A stretch of 64,000 nt of DNA from Cyanobacteria bacterium SZAS LIN-3 (GCA_018266215.1 JAFEAV010000007.1:62001-126000); one strand, 5' to 3'; shown: positions 17,277-26,134, counted from the stretch's first letter. Notes: generated by a model from the letters alone, not told the origin. Translations and numbers: made by a program.

Positions 17277-18617
17277 CTACTCGCCCGGAGGTTTCAGGCC
17301 GGCGAGTTTGTAGCTATAACTGAGACTGGAGCCGGGTTCCGGGCGTTCGTGCATGGCTGCGTTTTTGGCCGCAACAGTTGCTTTGGCGATTATTTGTTGG
17401 AGGAAAGATTGATAGGCTGCGCCTTTATCAGGCAGCACCGAGCCCACAAAATAGTTGTCCGCGAGCGGTACGATAATGTCTGAGACAGTGTGTTGGTAGG
17501 GCTGTTTTGCGCTCGTCGGGGAGATGTCGACCAGATTGAATCTTTTGCCGACCGGGTCAATCAGGATGTTTCCGGGTTTTGATGGGTCGAATTGCAGGCC
17601 GTGTTTTTCAAGTGCCATCATTGTTCTGGCCAGCTCATCATAGGCCGATTGCGGCAGTTCGGCGCTGGTTTTAGCGCTTCGGGCAAACAGGGCTTCAGCC
17701 GCTTCCGCTGTCATTTCGCGGCGCGCCCTTCCTCCGGGACCACCGGCGGGAAAGCCTTCTTGCTTCTTGAGGATGAGGTAATCGCCCATTTTTGCCACCG
17801 GTTGGCCAACGTTGTGACCCGGCATAAAATCGGCTACTTCTTCGAGTTTGCCCCCGGTGGAGCTACTTTTGGCGTATTCCGGCGCTTTCACCACGAAGTC
17901 TTTGGTGAAATCCAGCTTGTACACAGCGCCGTTGCTGCCTCTGCCGAGGAAATTTTCTTCTCGAATCGAAGTCGTAATGCTCTGCTCGCCGGCCTGGGCG
18001 GCTTTCATCTGGGCGGTTAACTTTTCAAATGTGTGCGGAGTTGAAGGGGGCGGTTCGATTGGCCTGAGGGCCATTGATTCGGTTTGTTTGCCGAGCCCAA
18101 AACCTGCGCCCATCTCTATTTTTGCCAATTTTGCGCCGGCGCTAAATCCGGCCAGGCCTGACGCCGCCATGAGTGGATAATCAAAGGCCATCCCGCCCAG
18201 CGATTTGCCGAGTTGCGCTTTGTTTTGCTCCAGTGTGCGGGGATCTTTCCAGACCTCATAGGCCGGTACGCCCACTTTTGTGCCGACGTCCGCTGCTGCG
18301 ACGACGCCTAAGATTTTGCCGGCATTGAGCGCCGCACCCTCGACGTAGGGCGCCAGGACCTGTCCAAAGATTTGCGGTTTTCTAAGGGCCAGAGCAAAGG
18401 CTGCTCCGACGGCGACGCTTTTGGCCACTTCCACGCCTGTTTCGCCCAGCTTCTCGCCGGTTGCTTCTCTGGCCCGGTCTGCCAGAGCCTGCGGCGCTCG
18501 CGCAACGGCCCCGAGCAAGAGATTTGCTTCATTGGCCAGCTTCTCGGACGTGCTCAGCTCTGCCGACGGTTGGTCGGCCGCGCTGTCTCGCTCGTTGCCG
18601 CGGAGGGGATTGGTCAA
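17277..18617 (-). CDS. Protein-kinase-like fold protein with Ala/Gly-rich N-terminal region
   Basis: In this 446-residue protein the first 190 residues are rich in Ala and Gly, with hydrophobic helices (VAVGAAFALALRKP, LMAASGLAGFSAGAKLA) that may associate with membrane. Residues about 225-445 match a divergent kinase fold: FLGRGSNGAVYKLDF (glycine loop), FVVKAPEY (ATP lysine), LQFDPSKPGNILID in place of HRDxKPxN (Asp kept, His-Arg replaced), and FNLVDIS where DFG would be. It could be an atypical kinase or a pseudokinase. The start is TTG 18617, without a strong ribosome-binding site. A similar layout occurs in the 675-residue protein at 29187. Confidence 0.78.
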   Translation of the reverse strand: MTNPLRGNERDSAADQPSAELSTSEKLANEANLLLGAVARAPQALADRAREATGEKLGETGVEVAKSVAVGAAFALALRKPQIFGQVLAPYVEGAALNAGKILGVVAAADVGTKVGVPAYEVWKDPRTLEQNKAQLGKSLGGMAFDYPLMAASGLAGFSAGAKLAKIEMGAGFGLGKQTESMALRPIEPPPSTPHTFEKLTAQMKAAQAGEQSITTSIREENFLGRGSNGAVYKLDFTKDFVVKAPEYAKSSSTGGKLEEVADFMPGHNVGQPVAKMGDYLILKKQEGFPAGGPGGRARREMTAEAAEALFARSAKTSAELPQSAYDELARTMMALEKHGLQFDPSKPGNILIDPVGKRFNLVDISPTSAKQPYQHTVSDIIVPLADNYFVGSVLPDKGAAYQSFLQQIIAKATVAAKNAAMHERPEPGSSLSYSYKLAGLKPPGE

Positions 18618-18684
18618 TTTCTTTTCTCGATTTCCTCACCCTACTCTAACAAGGAAGAATGGCCGCGACAAATTAGTTCTGGGG

Positions 18685-20133
18685 CTACTCTTCCGTATAA
18701 GCCTCCACCCGGGAATCCCTTACGGCTTCAATTAGAGCCGAGTGGTCACGGGCGTTTTGCTTGGCGTAGGCTGCGGCAAACTGGGCGATCGCTTCGGGGA
18801 ATGCTTTGCCCTTGCCGATATAACCGGCCATGATTGCCGGGTCGCCCGAGCGGGCATGGGCTCTGGCCAGGGCCCAGCCGCAGTTGCGGGCGAAGCAGAG
18901 CATGTTTTCGGCGGAAAATATCTCCACCATCGGTTTTACTTTGACGTCCCGCAGCTGGCGCACGTAGGAGTCGAGCCCGGCGAAACCGACGAAATGACCG
19001 AGGAACACGTCGGTGGCGGCTTGCATCAGCCGCTGGCCAAATACGACTCTTTCTCCGTTGGTGGGAAATCCGGGGAAATCAAAATACGGCTCAAGCACTG
19101 ATTGTCGGGCTTCTTTCAGTTGCAGGAAGAGCGGATCATCTTCGGCGGAGAAGAAGAGTCCGATCATGCATTGTGTGCCGACACTGCCCACACCCACTAC
19201 TTTTATCGCCATATCGCAAAATTCGTATCTGTCAAAAAGCACGCGCCGCTCGGGCGAGAGTGATTGACGATATTCACGCACGGCATGGGCGAGGCGCTCC
19301 TGGAAGTCGTCGGCCTGATGGAAGGGGGGATGAAATACCAGGGGCGGGGCGTCTTTAATCCTGGGTGTGCCTTCAACGACGTGGGCCAGTTTGACAAACT
19401 CGGCGCTGTTGTCCCGCTCCATGGCTTTTTCCAGCACCTTGCGCCGGCGCTTTTTCAGCTTGCTGTCGCTGGTGAGTTCGATCAGGTCTTCATAATCCAG
19501 ATAGGAGTACCAGGCCTCCAGGGCGGTCATTTCGGCCAGTTCATAAAGGCGGTCGCGGTAGCATTCGACGACGCGACGGGCGGCGGCATAGGCCTCGGAT
19601 GGTTTGTGGCCGTTGTGCAGGCTGGCTACGACGAAGCTTGCCGCCAGGCGTTTGACGTCCCATTCGAAGGGCGCGGGGAAAGTCTCGTCAAAATCGTTGA
19701 TGTCAAAAATGATATTGCGTTCGGGGGTGGCGAAAGCGCCGAAATTCATGAGGTGGCAGTCGCCGCAAGCCTGGACAGCGTAGTCCGAATTTGGCACGGA
19801 GGCCAGGTCGGAAGCCATGATCGCCGCCGCTCCGCGGAAGAAGGCAAAGGGCGACGCCATCATGCGGCCGTAGCGGATCGGCAGGAGTTCTTCTATGCGT
19901 CCCTCACCGGTGGCGATTAGAAGATCGACCGGGTCTTTGCGACCCTTAAAGTCGACCGTGTACTGACTGTGTGATTCTCGAGGGCTGGCCACCCGCATTG
20001 CTCGTCCCAGCTCAAATCTTTCCGCCCGGGTACGCATGTGAGCCGGTTTTTTGAGATAGGCGGCGTCCATGGGTAATTTTTTGATAGATTCGATTACTGC
20101 AGAAATCTGGCAATTTTTTTTGTCCGTGACCAT
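18685..20133 (-). CDS. DUF2252-family protein
   Basis: This 482-residue soluble protein matches the DUF2252 family. Recognisable parts are RYGRMMASPFAFFRGAA, the metal/ATP-site-like QACGDCHLMNFGAF, and FDINDFDETFPAPFEWDVKRLAAS, which correspond to the conserved blocks of this kinase-like family (the GDxHLxNF and DFD blocks act like kinase catalytic and metal-binding loops). Length agrees with the usual 400-480 residues. Biochemical role of the family is not established as far as I know. The start is ATG 20133; no strong ribosome-binding site is seen. It lies downstream of the small gene at 20292, separated by a terminator hairpin. Confidence 0.88.
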   Translation of the reverse strand: MVTDKKNCQISAVIESIKKLPMDAAYLKKPAHMRTRAERFELGRAMRVASPRESHSQYTVDFKGRKDPVDLLIATGEGRIEELLPIRYGRMMASPFAFFRGAAAIMASDLASVPNSDYAVQACGDCHLMNFGAFATPERNIIFDINDFDETFPAPFEWDVKRLAASFVVASLHNGHKPSEAYAAARRVVECYRDRLYELAEMTALEAWYSYLDYEDLIELTSDSKLKKRRRKVLEKAMERDNSAEFVKLAHVVEGTPRIKDAPPLVFHPPFHQADDFQERLAHAVREYRQSLSPERRVLFDRYEFCDMAIKVVGVGSVGTQCMIGLFFSAEDDPLFLQLKEARQSVLEPYFDFPGFPTNGERVVFGQRLMQAATDVFLGHFVGFAGLDSYVRQLRDVKVKPMVEIFSAENMLCFARNCGWALARAHARSGDPAIMAGYIGKGKAFPEAIAQFAAAYAKQNARDHSALIEAVRDSRVEAYTEE

Positions 20134-20147
20134 TACTGATGCCTCGA

Positions 20148-20176
20148 AAAAGAGTGACCGGAGTGTTCACTCTTTT
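20148..20176 (-). terminator. Rho-independent terminator after the small gene at 20292
   Basis: A perfect 10-bp inverted repeat (20148-20157 with 20167-20176, 9-nt loop) is followed on the minus strand by a run of T. It would end transcripts of the 20292-20651 gene and separate them from the DUF2252 gene. On the plus strand it is also flanked by T, so it may work in both directions. Confidence 0.7.
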
Positions 20177-20217
20177 CCTGCCCAGAGAGAAGCTAAAAGA
20201 ATCATCCAGAGCAATAA

Positions 20218-20283
20218 CGCCGGTCGCATTCGGATGCAACCGGCGCTATGGGATAGACTTGCCGCCCTGTCAAAAAAGGCGGC
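20218..20283. other. Two further GC-rich hairpins in the same gap
   Basis: Two more inverted repeats follow the terminator. The first (20218-20245) has a 7-bp CGCCGGT stem and an inner GCAT-TCGG-ATGC stem with a stable tetraloop. The second (20261-20283) pairs GCCGCC with GGCGGC across an A-rich loop. Neither has a clear T run, so their role as terminator, attenuator or small RNA is open. Confidence 0.45.
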
Positions 20284-20291
20284 GTCAACTT

Positions 20292-20651
20292 TTATGCGGT
20301 CCTGGCGATCAGGGGCACGATCGGATGAGGCACATTGATAATCAGTGACTCACGATAGAGGACATCATCTTGAAATAGCCAATCGGAACTTTTTTTGAGC
20401 AGCGCTACATCGACAAAATCACTGTCGTCGTATGATTTACTGACGAATGCCAACATTGGCGGTTTGCCTGATTTGTAGCGATTTTCTTGATTGATTTTTT
20501 CGATCTTTCTCAACACATCAACGCGATCGGCCGCGTTTGTCAGACTATTTAAGAACCTGGTCAGGATGCCATACTGTCCACTCTCAACGGCTTCGGTTAT
20601 TTCGCGTATTTTGGATTCGGGCACGCGAGGGCGCGAAGGTTTTTCTCTCAT
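20292..20651 (-). CDS. Hypothetical small protein
   Basis: This 119-residue soluble protein begins MREKPSRPRVPESKIREITE. ATG 20651 is used because AAAGGGG lies about 9 nt upstream; the frame extends to 20705 without such a site. The fold appears alpha/beta, with a helical N-terminal half (RFLNSLTNAADRVDVLRKIE) and strands PPMLAFVSKSY and VDVALLKKSSDWLF. I do not recognise it. It is followed by a terminator and is probably a single-gene unit. Confidence 0.65.
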   Translation of the reverse strand: MREKPSRPRVPESKIREITEAVESGQYGILTRFLNSLTNAADRVDVLRKIEKINQENRYKSGKPPMLAFVSKSYDDSDFVDVALLKKSSDWLFQDDVLYRESLIINVPHPIVPLIARTA

Positions 20652-20878
20652 CAGGAAACCCCTTTCGATGTGTTTTGGTGGCGACAATTTGATACTAATC
20701 GACACCCTTTACAACGTCACTGGTAAAAATACTCATCTAAGGGTGAAAGGCTTACTGTGCAAGGGAAAAGAAGTTTTTGAGAGCATGTCATTTATTAATT
20801 GGCTCATAGGAAATGGCGCCTCGCCATGGTCGGATATAGGGTTTGTATATATGCGGCGCTGGAGGTTACCATAGTGGC

Positions 20879-22051
20879 ATGACCGACACGCCATCACTCC
20901 TTAATATCGCGGCGGTCTTCCTGCGTCTGGGCGGCACCGCATTTGGTGGCCCGCTGGCGCATATCGCTTTTATGCAGGCTGAGCTTGTGCGCAGGCGGCG
21001 CTGGCTCAGCGATGAGGAGTTGCTTGATCTCGTCGGGGCTGCCAATTTGATACCCGGCCCCAATTCGACCGAGGTGGCAATACATATAGGCTACAAATTG
21101 TGCGGCTGGCCGGGTCTTGTGGTTGCCGGACTCTGTTTTATCCTGCCGGCGTTTTTGCTGGTTATGCCTCTGGCTGCGCTTTATGTCCAGTACGGCAAAG
21201 TGCCCCTGGCTGCTGCTGTCCTATATGGATTGAAACCGGTCATTCTCGCCATTGTTTTCCAGGCCCTCTACGGGCTGGCAAAAACGGCGCTCAAAACAAC
21301 CGCTCTCAAGCTCACTGCACTGCTGGCCGTCTTGCTGTATGTGGCGGGAGTGAATGAGTTGACATTGCTTTTTGGTATCGGTCTGGTATCCGCTCTCCGA
21401 CACTTCTGCACCGATAAGGCCGCACGCGAAAAAACCGCCTTTGCCGTACTGTCCGCAGTCAGTGTCGCTCTAATCGGCGGCACATATTTATTGTCTTCTT
21501 ATACGCCGCGTGATATGCCGTATGGCCCGGGAGCACTTTTCTTGTATTTCTTGAAATTGGGCTCGGTCCTCTACGGCAGTGGTTATGTCCTGCTTGCTTT
21601 TTTGCGGTCGGATCTTGTTGAGCACTATCACTGGATCACATCCGCTCAATTGCTCGATGCCGTCGCCATCGGACAGATAACCCCGGGACCGCTTTTTACC
21701 AGCGCTACTTTTATAGGCTTTATTCTGGGCGGTCCCACAGGAGCGCTGATCGCCACAATTGGTATATTTCTTCCGGCTTTTCTCCTCGTGGCAGTCACCG
21801 CTCCGGTGATCAAAAAGATGCGCGCCTCGGCCCTGGCTGCGCATTTTCTAGATTCGGTAAACGCCACTGCTCTGGCGCTGATGGCTGTGGTTTTATTTCA
21901 ACTGGCGCATGACGCGCTCATTGATGCAGTGACTATTGCAATGGCCGTGATCAGCGCGTTTGTCCTGGTGCGCTTCAAGGTGAATTCACTCTGGTTGATG
22001 CTGGCCGGAGCCGTCGTCGGGCTGGCGCTGCACGGCTTGAAGCCTATATGA
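20879..22051 (+). CDS. chrA: Chromate transporter (two-domain ChrA)
   Basis: This 390-residue inner-membrane protein of the CHR family uses the proton gradient to export chromate. It has the tandem duplication seen in full-length ChrA: the first half starts FLRLGGTAFGGPLAHIAFMQAE with NLIPGPNSTE, and the second half repeats this as FLKLGSVLYGSGYVLLAFLRSD with QITPGPLFTSATFIG; each half ends with LPAFLLV. The start ATG 20879 begins MTDTPSLLN; GGAGG lies 13 nt upstream, a little far. Its stop overlaps the end of the convergent hydroxylase gene by 8 bp. Substrate assignment rests on family only. Confidence 0.92.
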   Translation: MTDTPSLLNIAAVFLRLGGTAFGGPLAHIAFMQAELVRRRRWLSDEELLDLVGAANLIPGPNSTEVAIHIGYKLCGWPGLVVAGLCFILPAFLLVMPLAALYVQYGKVPLAAAVLYGLKPVILAIVFQALYGLAKTALKTTALKLTALLAVLLYVAGVNELTLLFGIGLVSALRHFCTDKAAREKTAFAVLSAVSVALIGGTYLLSSYTPRDMPYGPGALFLYFLKLGSVLYGSGYVLLAFLRSDLVEHYHWITSAQLLDAVAIGQITPGPLFTSATFIGFILGGPTGALIATIGIFLPAFLLVAVTAPVIKKMRASALAAHFLDSVNATALALMAVVLFQLAHDALIDAVTIAMAVISAFVLVRFKVNSLWLMLAGAVVGLALHGLKPI

Positions 22052-24245
22052 GCTTATCCAGCGTGATGGGCAGGTCGCGTACCCGTTTGCCCGTGGCGTT
22101 GTAGACGGCGTTGGCGATTGCTGCGGCCACACCGGTGATGCCGAGCTCGCCTATGCCTTTGACCCCCAGATCATTGACGTGGGCATCGTCCTCCTGCACA
22201 AAATAGACATCCAGGTGCGGGACATCGGCATTGGACGGCAGGTAGTATTCGCCCAGATTATTGTTGACGATGCGATGACAGTTATTGTCCATGATTGTTT
22301 GCTCGGTCAAGGCCATACCGATGCCGAAGGCTATGCCGCCGAGCATCTGACTGCGAGCGGTTTTGGCATTGAGTATGCGACCGCCGCCGTAGGCGCCGAC
22401 AAATCTGCGCACATGGATAAGACCCAGATCCGGGTCGACCGCTACCTCGGCAAATTGTGCGCCAAAAGTGCTCATGGCAAAATGCTTCTCTTCGTCCCCC
22501 GGCTTGTGGTCGACTTTTGCTTCAATGTATTTTTCCGGGGTGCGGGCTACTATTGCCGCAAAGCTTTCGCTTTTACCGTTTGCGCTGAGCGCTCCATCGC
22601 GGCAGGATACAGCCTCCGCCGCAGCCCCGTAGAGCGGTGACTGCGGATCGGCTACGGCTGTGTTTATTAGCTTGCGGAGCGCCTCACGGGCTGCCTGTGC
22701 TACGGCCGGTCCGACACTACCTGCGGTGGTGGAGCCGCCGGAGAGAGGCGCATGGGGCAGGTCGCTGTCGCCCAGTTTGAAGTCTACTTTATCGATGGGC
22801 AGGCCCAAAATCTCCGCTGCAATCTGACTCATCACAGTGTATGTGCCGGTGCCTATTTCCTGGGTGCCGGCACTGGCGACAGCAGTACCGTCGGCGAGGA
22901 TGCGCACCATAGCCTGGGAGGGATTGCGCCAGACGCTGTGCACGGCTGTGGCCATGCCCATGCCTGTGAGCAAACCGTCCTCACGAACGCTACCCGGCTT
23001 GGGCGAGCGCATGTGCCAGCCAAACTTTTCCGCGCCCAGTTTGTAGCATTCTTTGAGAGCGTTGCTGGACCAGGGCAGGCCTGACTCTTGATCGGTGTCG
23101 GCGTAGTTGCGCAGACGCAGGGCGATGGGGTCGATTTTGAGGGCGCAGGCCAGCTCGTCCATGGCGCATTCCAGGGCGAAGCTGCCGGGCGCGTGTCCGG
23201 GCGCGCGCATCCAGGTGGGCTTGCCGATATCAATCGGAGCCACACGCTGGCTGGTGGAGACGTTTTTGCACAGATATGTGTTGAGCGAAACCGACGAGCA
23301 GTGTTCGATAAATTCCACGAATCTGGAAGTTTCGGAGATCGTGTCGTGGCGCATGGCAGTGAGAGAGCCATCTTTTTTGGCTGCCAGTGTGACGGTCTGA
23401 ATGGTCTTCGGGCGGAAGCCTACCGGACCAAACATCTGGCTGCGGCTCATGACCAGCTTCACCGGCCGCTTGAGTTTGCGCGCGGCCATGGCGGTGATTC
23501 CCACGTGGGCCCAGGTAGAGAGTTTGCAACCGAAGCCGCCGCCGACAAAATGCGATATCACCCGCACTTTGGCCGGCCCTATGCCCAGGGCTGCGGCGAT
23601 ATTTTTTTGCGTATTGGTGATGGCCTGAGTGGAATCATAAAGAGTGAGCGCCTGTCCCTGCCAGACTGCGGTCGTGGCGAAGGGCTCCATCGGATTGTGG
23701 CTTTCGGTGGGGGTGGTGTAAGTGGCTTTGATTGTGCTGGAGGCCGCGGCCAGTCCGGATTTTATACTGCCGCGTCCGCCGCCTGCATCCTCCGGCGTGA
23801 CCAGCGCGCTTGCCCGGGTGTCCATTTTTGTCACCGCCTGGCTGCGGCGATAATTTACTTTGACAAGCGATGCGGCATGCTGAGCCTGTTCCAGAGATTC
23901 GGCGACGACCAGGCCGATGATTTGACCGTGGTAAAAAACCTTGTTTGTTTGCAGCAGGAGCTGACTTTCCTTGCCGGTCTTGTCGCTCTTCGGCACTATC
24001 CCCGGAGGGTTGGCAGGGGAAAAAACCGCGATCACGCCAGGCAATGCTTCAGCGGCGCTGCTGTCTATCTTGCTTACCGAGCCGCGGGCAATGGTGCTGG
24101 TGATCAGTACGGCGTGCAGCAGTCCTTCGGCCGGGATATCACCGGTGTAGGCAGCACGGCCCGTCACTTTGAGACGGCCGTCGGTGCGGTCCAGCGGCCT
24201 GCCGATGGTTGTGAAGGCCGGAGATTTGTCAGCTTTTATAGCCAT
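22044..24245 (-). CDS. Xanthine dehydrogenase/aldehyde oxidase family, molybdopterin-binding subunit
   Basis: This 733-residue molybdenum-cofactor subunit belongs to the xanthine dehydrogenase family. It opens with RTDGRLKVTGRAAYTGDIP, continues with the MoCo-binding segments TQAITNTQKNIAAALG and GGGFGCKLSTWAHV, and ends with the catalytic-glutamate block VKGIGELGITG. It resembles PaoC/YagR-type aldehyde oxidoreductases more than true xanthine dehydrogenases, by length and by the free N-terminus. In such enzymes electrons pass to an iron-sulfur subunit and an FAD subunit; neither is encoded next to this gene, where the neighbours are chrA and queF. It may be an orphan or be served by subunits elsewhere in the genome. 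There is no Tat signal. Confidence 0.88.
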   Translation of the reverse strand: MAIKADKSPAFTTIGRPLDRTDGRLKVTGRAAYTGDIPAEGLLHAVLITSTIARGSVSKIDSSAAEALPGVIAVFSPANPPGIVPKSDKTGKESQLLLQTNKVFYHGQIIGLVVAESLEQAQHAASLVKVNYRRSQAVTKMDTRASALVTPEDAGGGRGSIKSGLAAASSTIKATYTTPTESHNPMEPFATTAVWQGQALTLYDSTQAITNTQKNIAAALGIGPAKVRVISHFVGGGFGCKLSTWAHVGITAMAARKLKRPVKLVMSRSQMFGPVGFRPKTIQTVTLAAKKDGSLTAMRHDTISETSRFVEFIEHCSSVSLNTYLCKNVSTSQRVAPIDIGKPTWMRAPGHAPGSFALECAMDELACALKIDPIALRLRNYADTDQESGLPWSSNALKECYKLGAEKFGWHMRSPKPGSVREDGLLTGMGMATAVHSVWRNPSQAMVRILADGTAVASAGTQEIGTGTYTVMSQIAAEILGLPIDKVDFKLGDSDLPHAPLSGGSTTAGSVGPAVAQAAREALRKLINTAVADPQSPLYGAAAEAVSCRDGALSANGKSESFAAIVARTPEKYIEAKVDHKPGDEEKHFAMSTFGAQFAEVAVDPDLGLIHVRRFVGAYGGGRILNAKTARSQMLGGIAFGIGMALTEQTIMDNNCHRIVNNNLGEYYLPSNADVPHLDVYFVQEDDAHVNDLGVKGIGELGITGVAAAIANAVYNATGKRVRDLPITLDKLI

Positions 24246-24319
24246 TGGATAATGATACCCAGTCTCGATTTAATTTTCGACTGATAAAATAGGCAGCACT
24301 TCTCCTCAGGTGGCAGTCA

Positions 24320-24874
24320 ATGGCAGTTAGTAAAACAAAGTCAGTGAGCAAATCAAAAGCAGGCAGCAAAGCCGCAAGCAGCAGCAAAACCAACGCCAAG
24401 GCGGCGCCGGTGAGCAAAGCCAAAACCGATGCAAAGTCTCATATGTTCAAGGGGCTGGGCCATACGTCGACCCAAAACTATGACAATCCTGATCCGCAGA
24501 TTCTCGAATGTTTCCACAGCCCTTTTGCTGACAAGAAGCACAATCCCAACGGCGTGCTCGGCTCAATTCACATTGAAGCGCCCGAATTTACAACCGTCTG
24601 TCCGATTACCGGTCAGCCCGACTTCGCCACTATTGTCATCGATTACGAGCCGGATCAACTCTGCGTCGAGAGCAAATCGCTCAAGCTCTATCTGGGAGCC
24701 TTTCGTCAGTTTCCCGAGTTTCATGAAGGGGCGATCAACCGCATCGCCAATGATCTGATCGATCTGCTCGACCCTTATGCACTGAGAGTCGAGGGACGCT
24801 TCACCCCCAGGGGCGGTATCCCATTCTGGCCGGTTGCCGAGTACGTGCGTCCGGTCAGCAGTAAAAAACGTTAA
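24320..24874 (+). CDS. queF: NADPH-dependent 7-cyano-7-deazaguanine reductase (preQ0 reductase)
   Basis: QueF reduces preQ0 to preQ1, the base later inserted into tRNA on the way to queuosine. The catalytic Cys94 and Asp101 are in TTVCPITGQPDF and the QueF signature ESKSLKLY is at 117-124. It is the short unimodular type. The first 41 residues are an unusual Lys/Ser/Ala tail (SKSKAGSKAASSSK) absent from typical QueF. ATG 24320 has AGGTGG 7 nt upstream, so the tail is probably translated; ATG 24443 would remove it but has no ribosome-binding site. It heads the que cluster and diverges from the hydroxylase gene across 74 bp. Confidence 0.95.
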   Translation: MAVSKTKSVSKSKAGSKAASSSKTNAKAAPVSKAKTDAKSHMFKGLGHTSTQNYDNPDPQILECFHSPFADKKHNPNGVLGSIHIEAPEFTTVCPITGQPDFATIVIDYEPDQLCVESKSLKLYLGAFRQFPEFHEGAINRIANDLIDLLDPYALRVEGRFTPRGGIPFWPVAEYVRPVSSKKR

Positions 24875-24886
24875 GAAGCGCAACTG

Positions 24887-24952
24887 CCGGGGTGTTGTCA
24901 GCAACCCGGAGAAGCACGAATTTGCAGGTCCTCTGATAAAATCGGAGGACCT
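24887..24952 (+). promoter_or_regulatory. Two hairpins between queF and queC
   Basis: The 100-bp gap holds two inverted repeats. The first (24887-24909) pairs CCGG and GTTG with CAAC and CCGG around a short loop. The second (24926-24952) is a perfect 8-bp stem AGGTCCTC/GAGGACCT with an 11-nt loop, ending 22 nt before the queC ATG. No long T run follows. They could attenuate or process the message; no preQ1-riboswitch consensus is evident. Confidence 0.5.
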
Positions 24953-24974
24953 TGTAATAATCAAGAGATGTTCT

Positions 24975-25664
24975 ATGTCCAATGCTCTAGTCGTGTTTTC
25001 TGGCGGGCAGGACAGTACCACCTGCGTGTACTGGGCCAAGCAGCGCTTCAAAACGGTTTATGCCGTCACTTTTGACTACCGTCAAAGGCACTCGCTGGAG
25101 TTGGAAAGTGCACGCAAGATTGCTGAGATGGCCGGAGTTGTGCACGAAATCATCGATCTGGGGCCGATTTTTGCCGGGCTCAGCCCGCTGACCGACCACA
25201 GTCTCAAGGTCGATACCTATGAAGATTCCGAGAGCATTCCCGAGGGACTGGCGACGACCTTTGTGCCCGGCCGCAATATCTTGTTTTTTAGCGTGGCTGC
25301 CAACCGTGCCTATGTGCACGATTGCAACACCCTTGTCGTGGGTGTTTCGCAGCAGGATTTTGGCGGCTATCCTGATTGTCGGCACGATTTTATAGCCAAG
25401 ATGACCGCGGCTCTGGCCAGCGGGCTGGACAGGCCTTTCAAAATTGAGGCACCGCTGATGAACCGCACTAAGGCGGAAACGGTCGAACTGGCGGCAATCC
25501 TGCCGAACTGTCTCGATGCCCTGGCTTACAGTACGACCTGCTATAACGGCGTCTTTCCTCCCTGTGGTGAGTGCAATAGTTGTCTTTTGCGGGCAAAAGG
25601 TTTTGCCGAGGCAAACGTCGTAGACCCGCTTCTGGTGCGGGCTGCCGCTGAGGTGAAAAAGTAA
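24975..25664 (+). CDS. queC: 7-cyano-7-deazaguanine (preQ0) synthase
   Basis: QueC converts 7-carboxy-7-deazaguanine to preQ0 with ATP and ammonia. The 229-residue protein shows the PP-loop ATP motif FSGGQDST (8-15), the family segment VVGVSQQDFGGYPDCR, and the C-terminal zinc cysteines CYNGVFPPCGECNSC. ATG 24975 gives the canonical MSNALVVFSGG start. Its stop overlaps the queD start (TAATG), so translation is coupled. Length is normal for the family. Confidence 0.96.
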   Translation: MSNALVVFSGGQDSTTCVYWAKQRFKTVYAVTFDYRQRHSLELESARKIAEMAGVVHEIIDLGPIFAGLSPLTDHSLKVDTYEDSESIPEGLATTFVPGRNILFFSVAANRAYVHDCNTLVVGVSQQDFGGYPDCRHDFIAKMTAALASGLDRPFKIEAPLMNRTKAETVELAAILPNCLDALAYSTTCYNGVFPPCGECNSCLLRAKGFAEANVVDPLLVRAAAEVKK

Positions 25665-26134
25665 TGAGCAAAAGGCATAGTGTCTCAGCGGTGCGCAGAT
25701 TACAATTTTGCGCCGGTCACCGGGTCTACAAGCATGAGTCAAAATGCGCGCACTTGCATGGACACAACTATGTGGCGTTTTTTCATGCCTGCGTGCGCGA
25801 GGATGTGCGGGAAAAACGCGGTGAGGGCGAGGGACTTGATGAGCTGGGCCGGGTGATTGACTTTGGTGTGCTCAAGGAGAAATTTGCGCCCTGGATCGAT
25901 GAAAACTGGGACCATGGATTTATTCTGTGGGAGAAAGACAGAGAAGGCATCGCCGCCCTCACTCAGTTAAAAGAGCAGAAATTATTTCTCCTGGAGAATA
26001 ATCCAACGGCCGAAAATATGGCGCTGCACCTTTTGTCGGTGGTGGCACCGGCGGTGCTGGAAGGCACGGGCGTTGAGGTGACCAAGGTGGTGCTCTGGGA
26101 GACTGAGAACTGTTTTGTTGAGGTCTCAAACTGA
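25664..26134 (+). CDS. queD: 6-carboxy-5,6,7,8-tetrahydropterin synthase
   Basis: QueD makes 6-carboxytetrahydropterin from dihydroneopterin triphosphate, the step before QueE. The protein has 156 residues; zinc ligands are His19, His32 and His34 and the catalytic cysteine is Cys28, in FCAGHRVYKHESKCAHLHGH. The C-terminal glutamate region VTKVVLWETENCFVEV is the usual PTPS/QueD ending. An acidic insert near residues 45-60 (VREKRGEGEGLDE) is longer than in E. coli QueD and matches longer bacterial forms. The start overlaps the queC stop by 1 nt. Confidence 0.95.
   Translation: MSKRHSVSAVRRLQFCAGHRVYKHESKCAHLHGHNYVAFFHACVREDVREKRGEGEGLDELGRVIDFGVLKEKFAPWIDENWDHGFILWEKDREGIAALTQLKEQKLFLLENNPTAENMALHLLSVVAPAVLEGTGVEVTKVVLWETENCFVEVSN

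Noticed and set aside
23088..24284. A 398-codon open frame on the plus strand
   Set aside because: It lies entirely antisense to the molybdopterin subunit, has no recognisable domain, and follows from the GC-rich codon use of the real gene.
24246..24319. A preQ1 riboswitch ahead of queF
   Set aside because: The 74-bp gap does not show the short pseudoknot consensus of preQ1-I, nor space for the larger classes.
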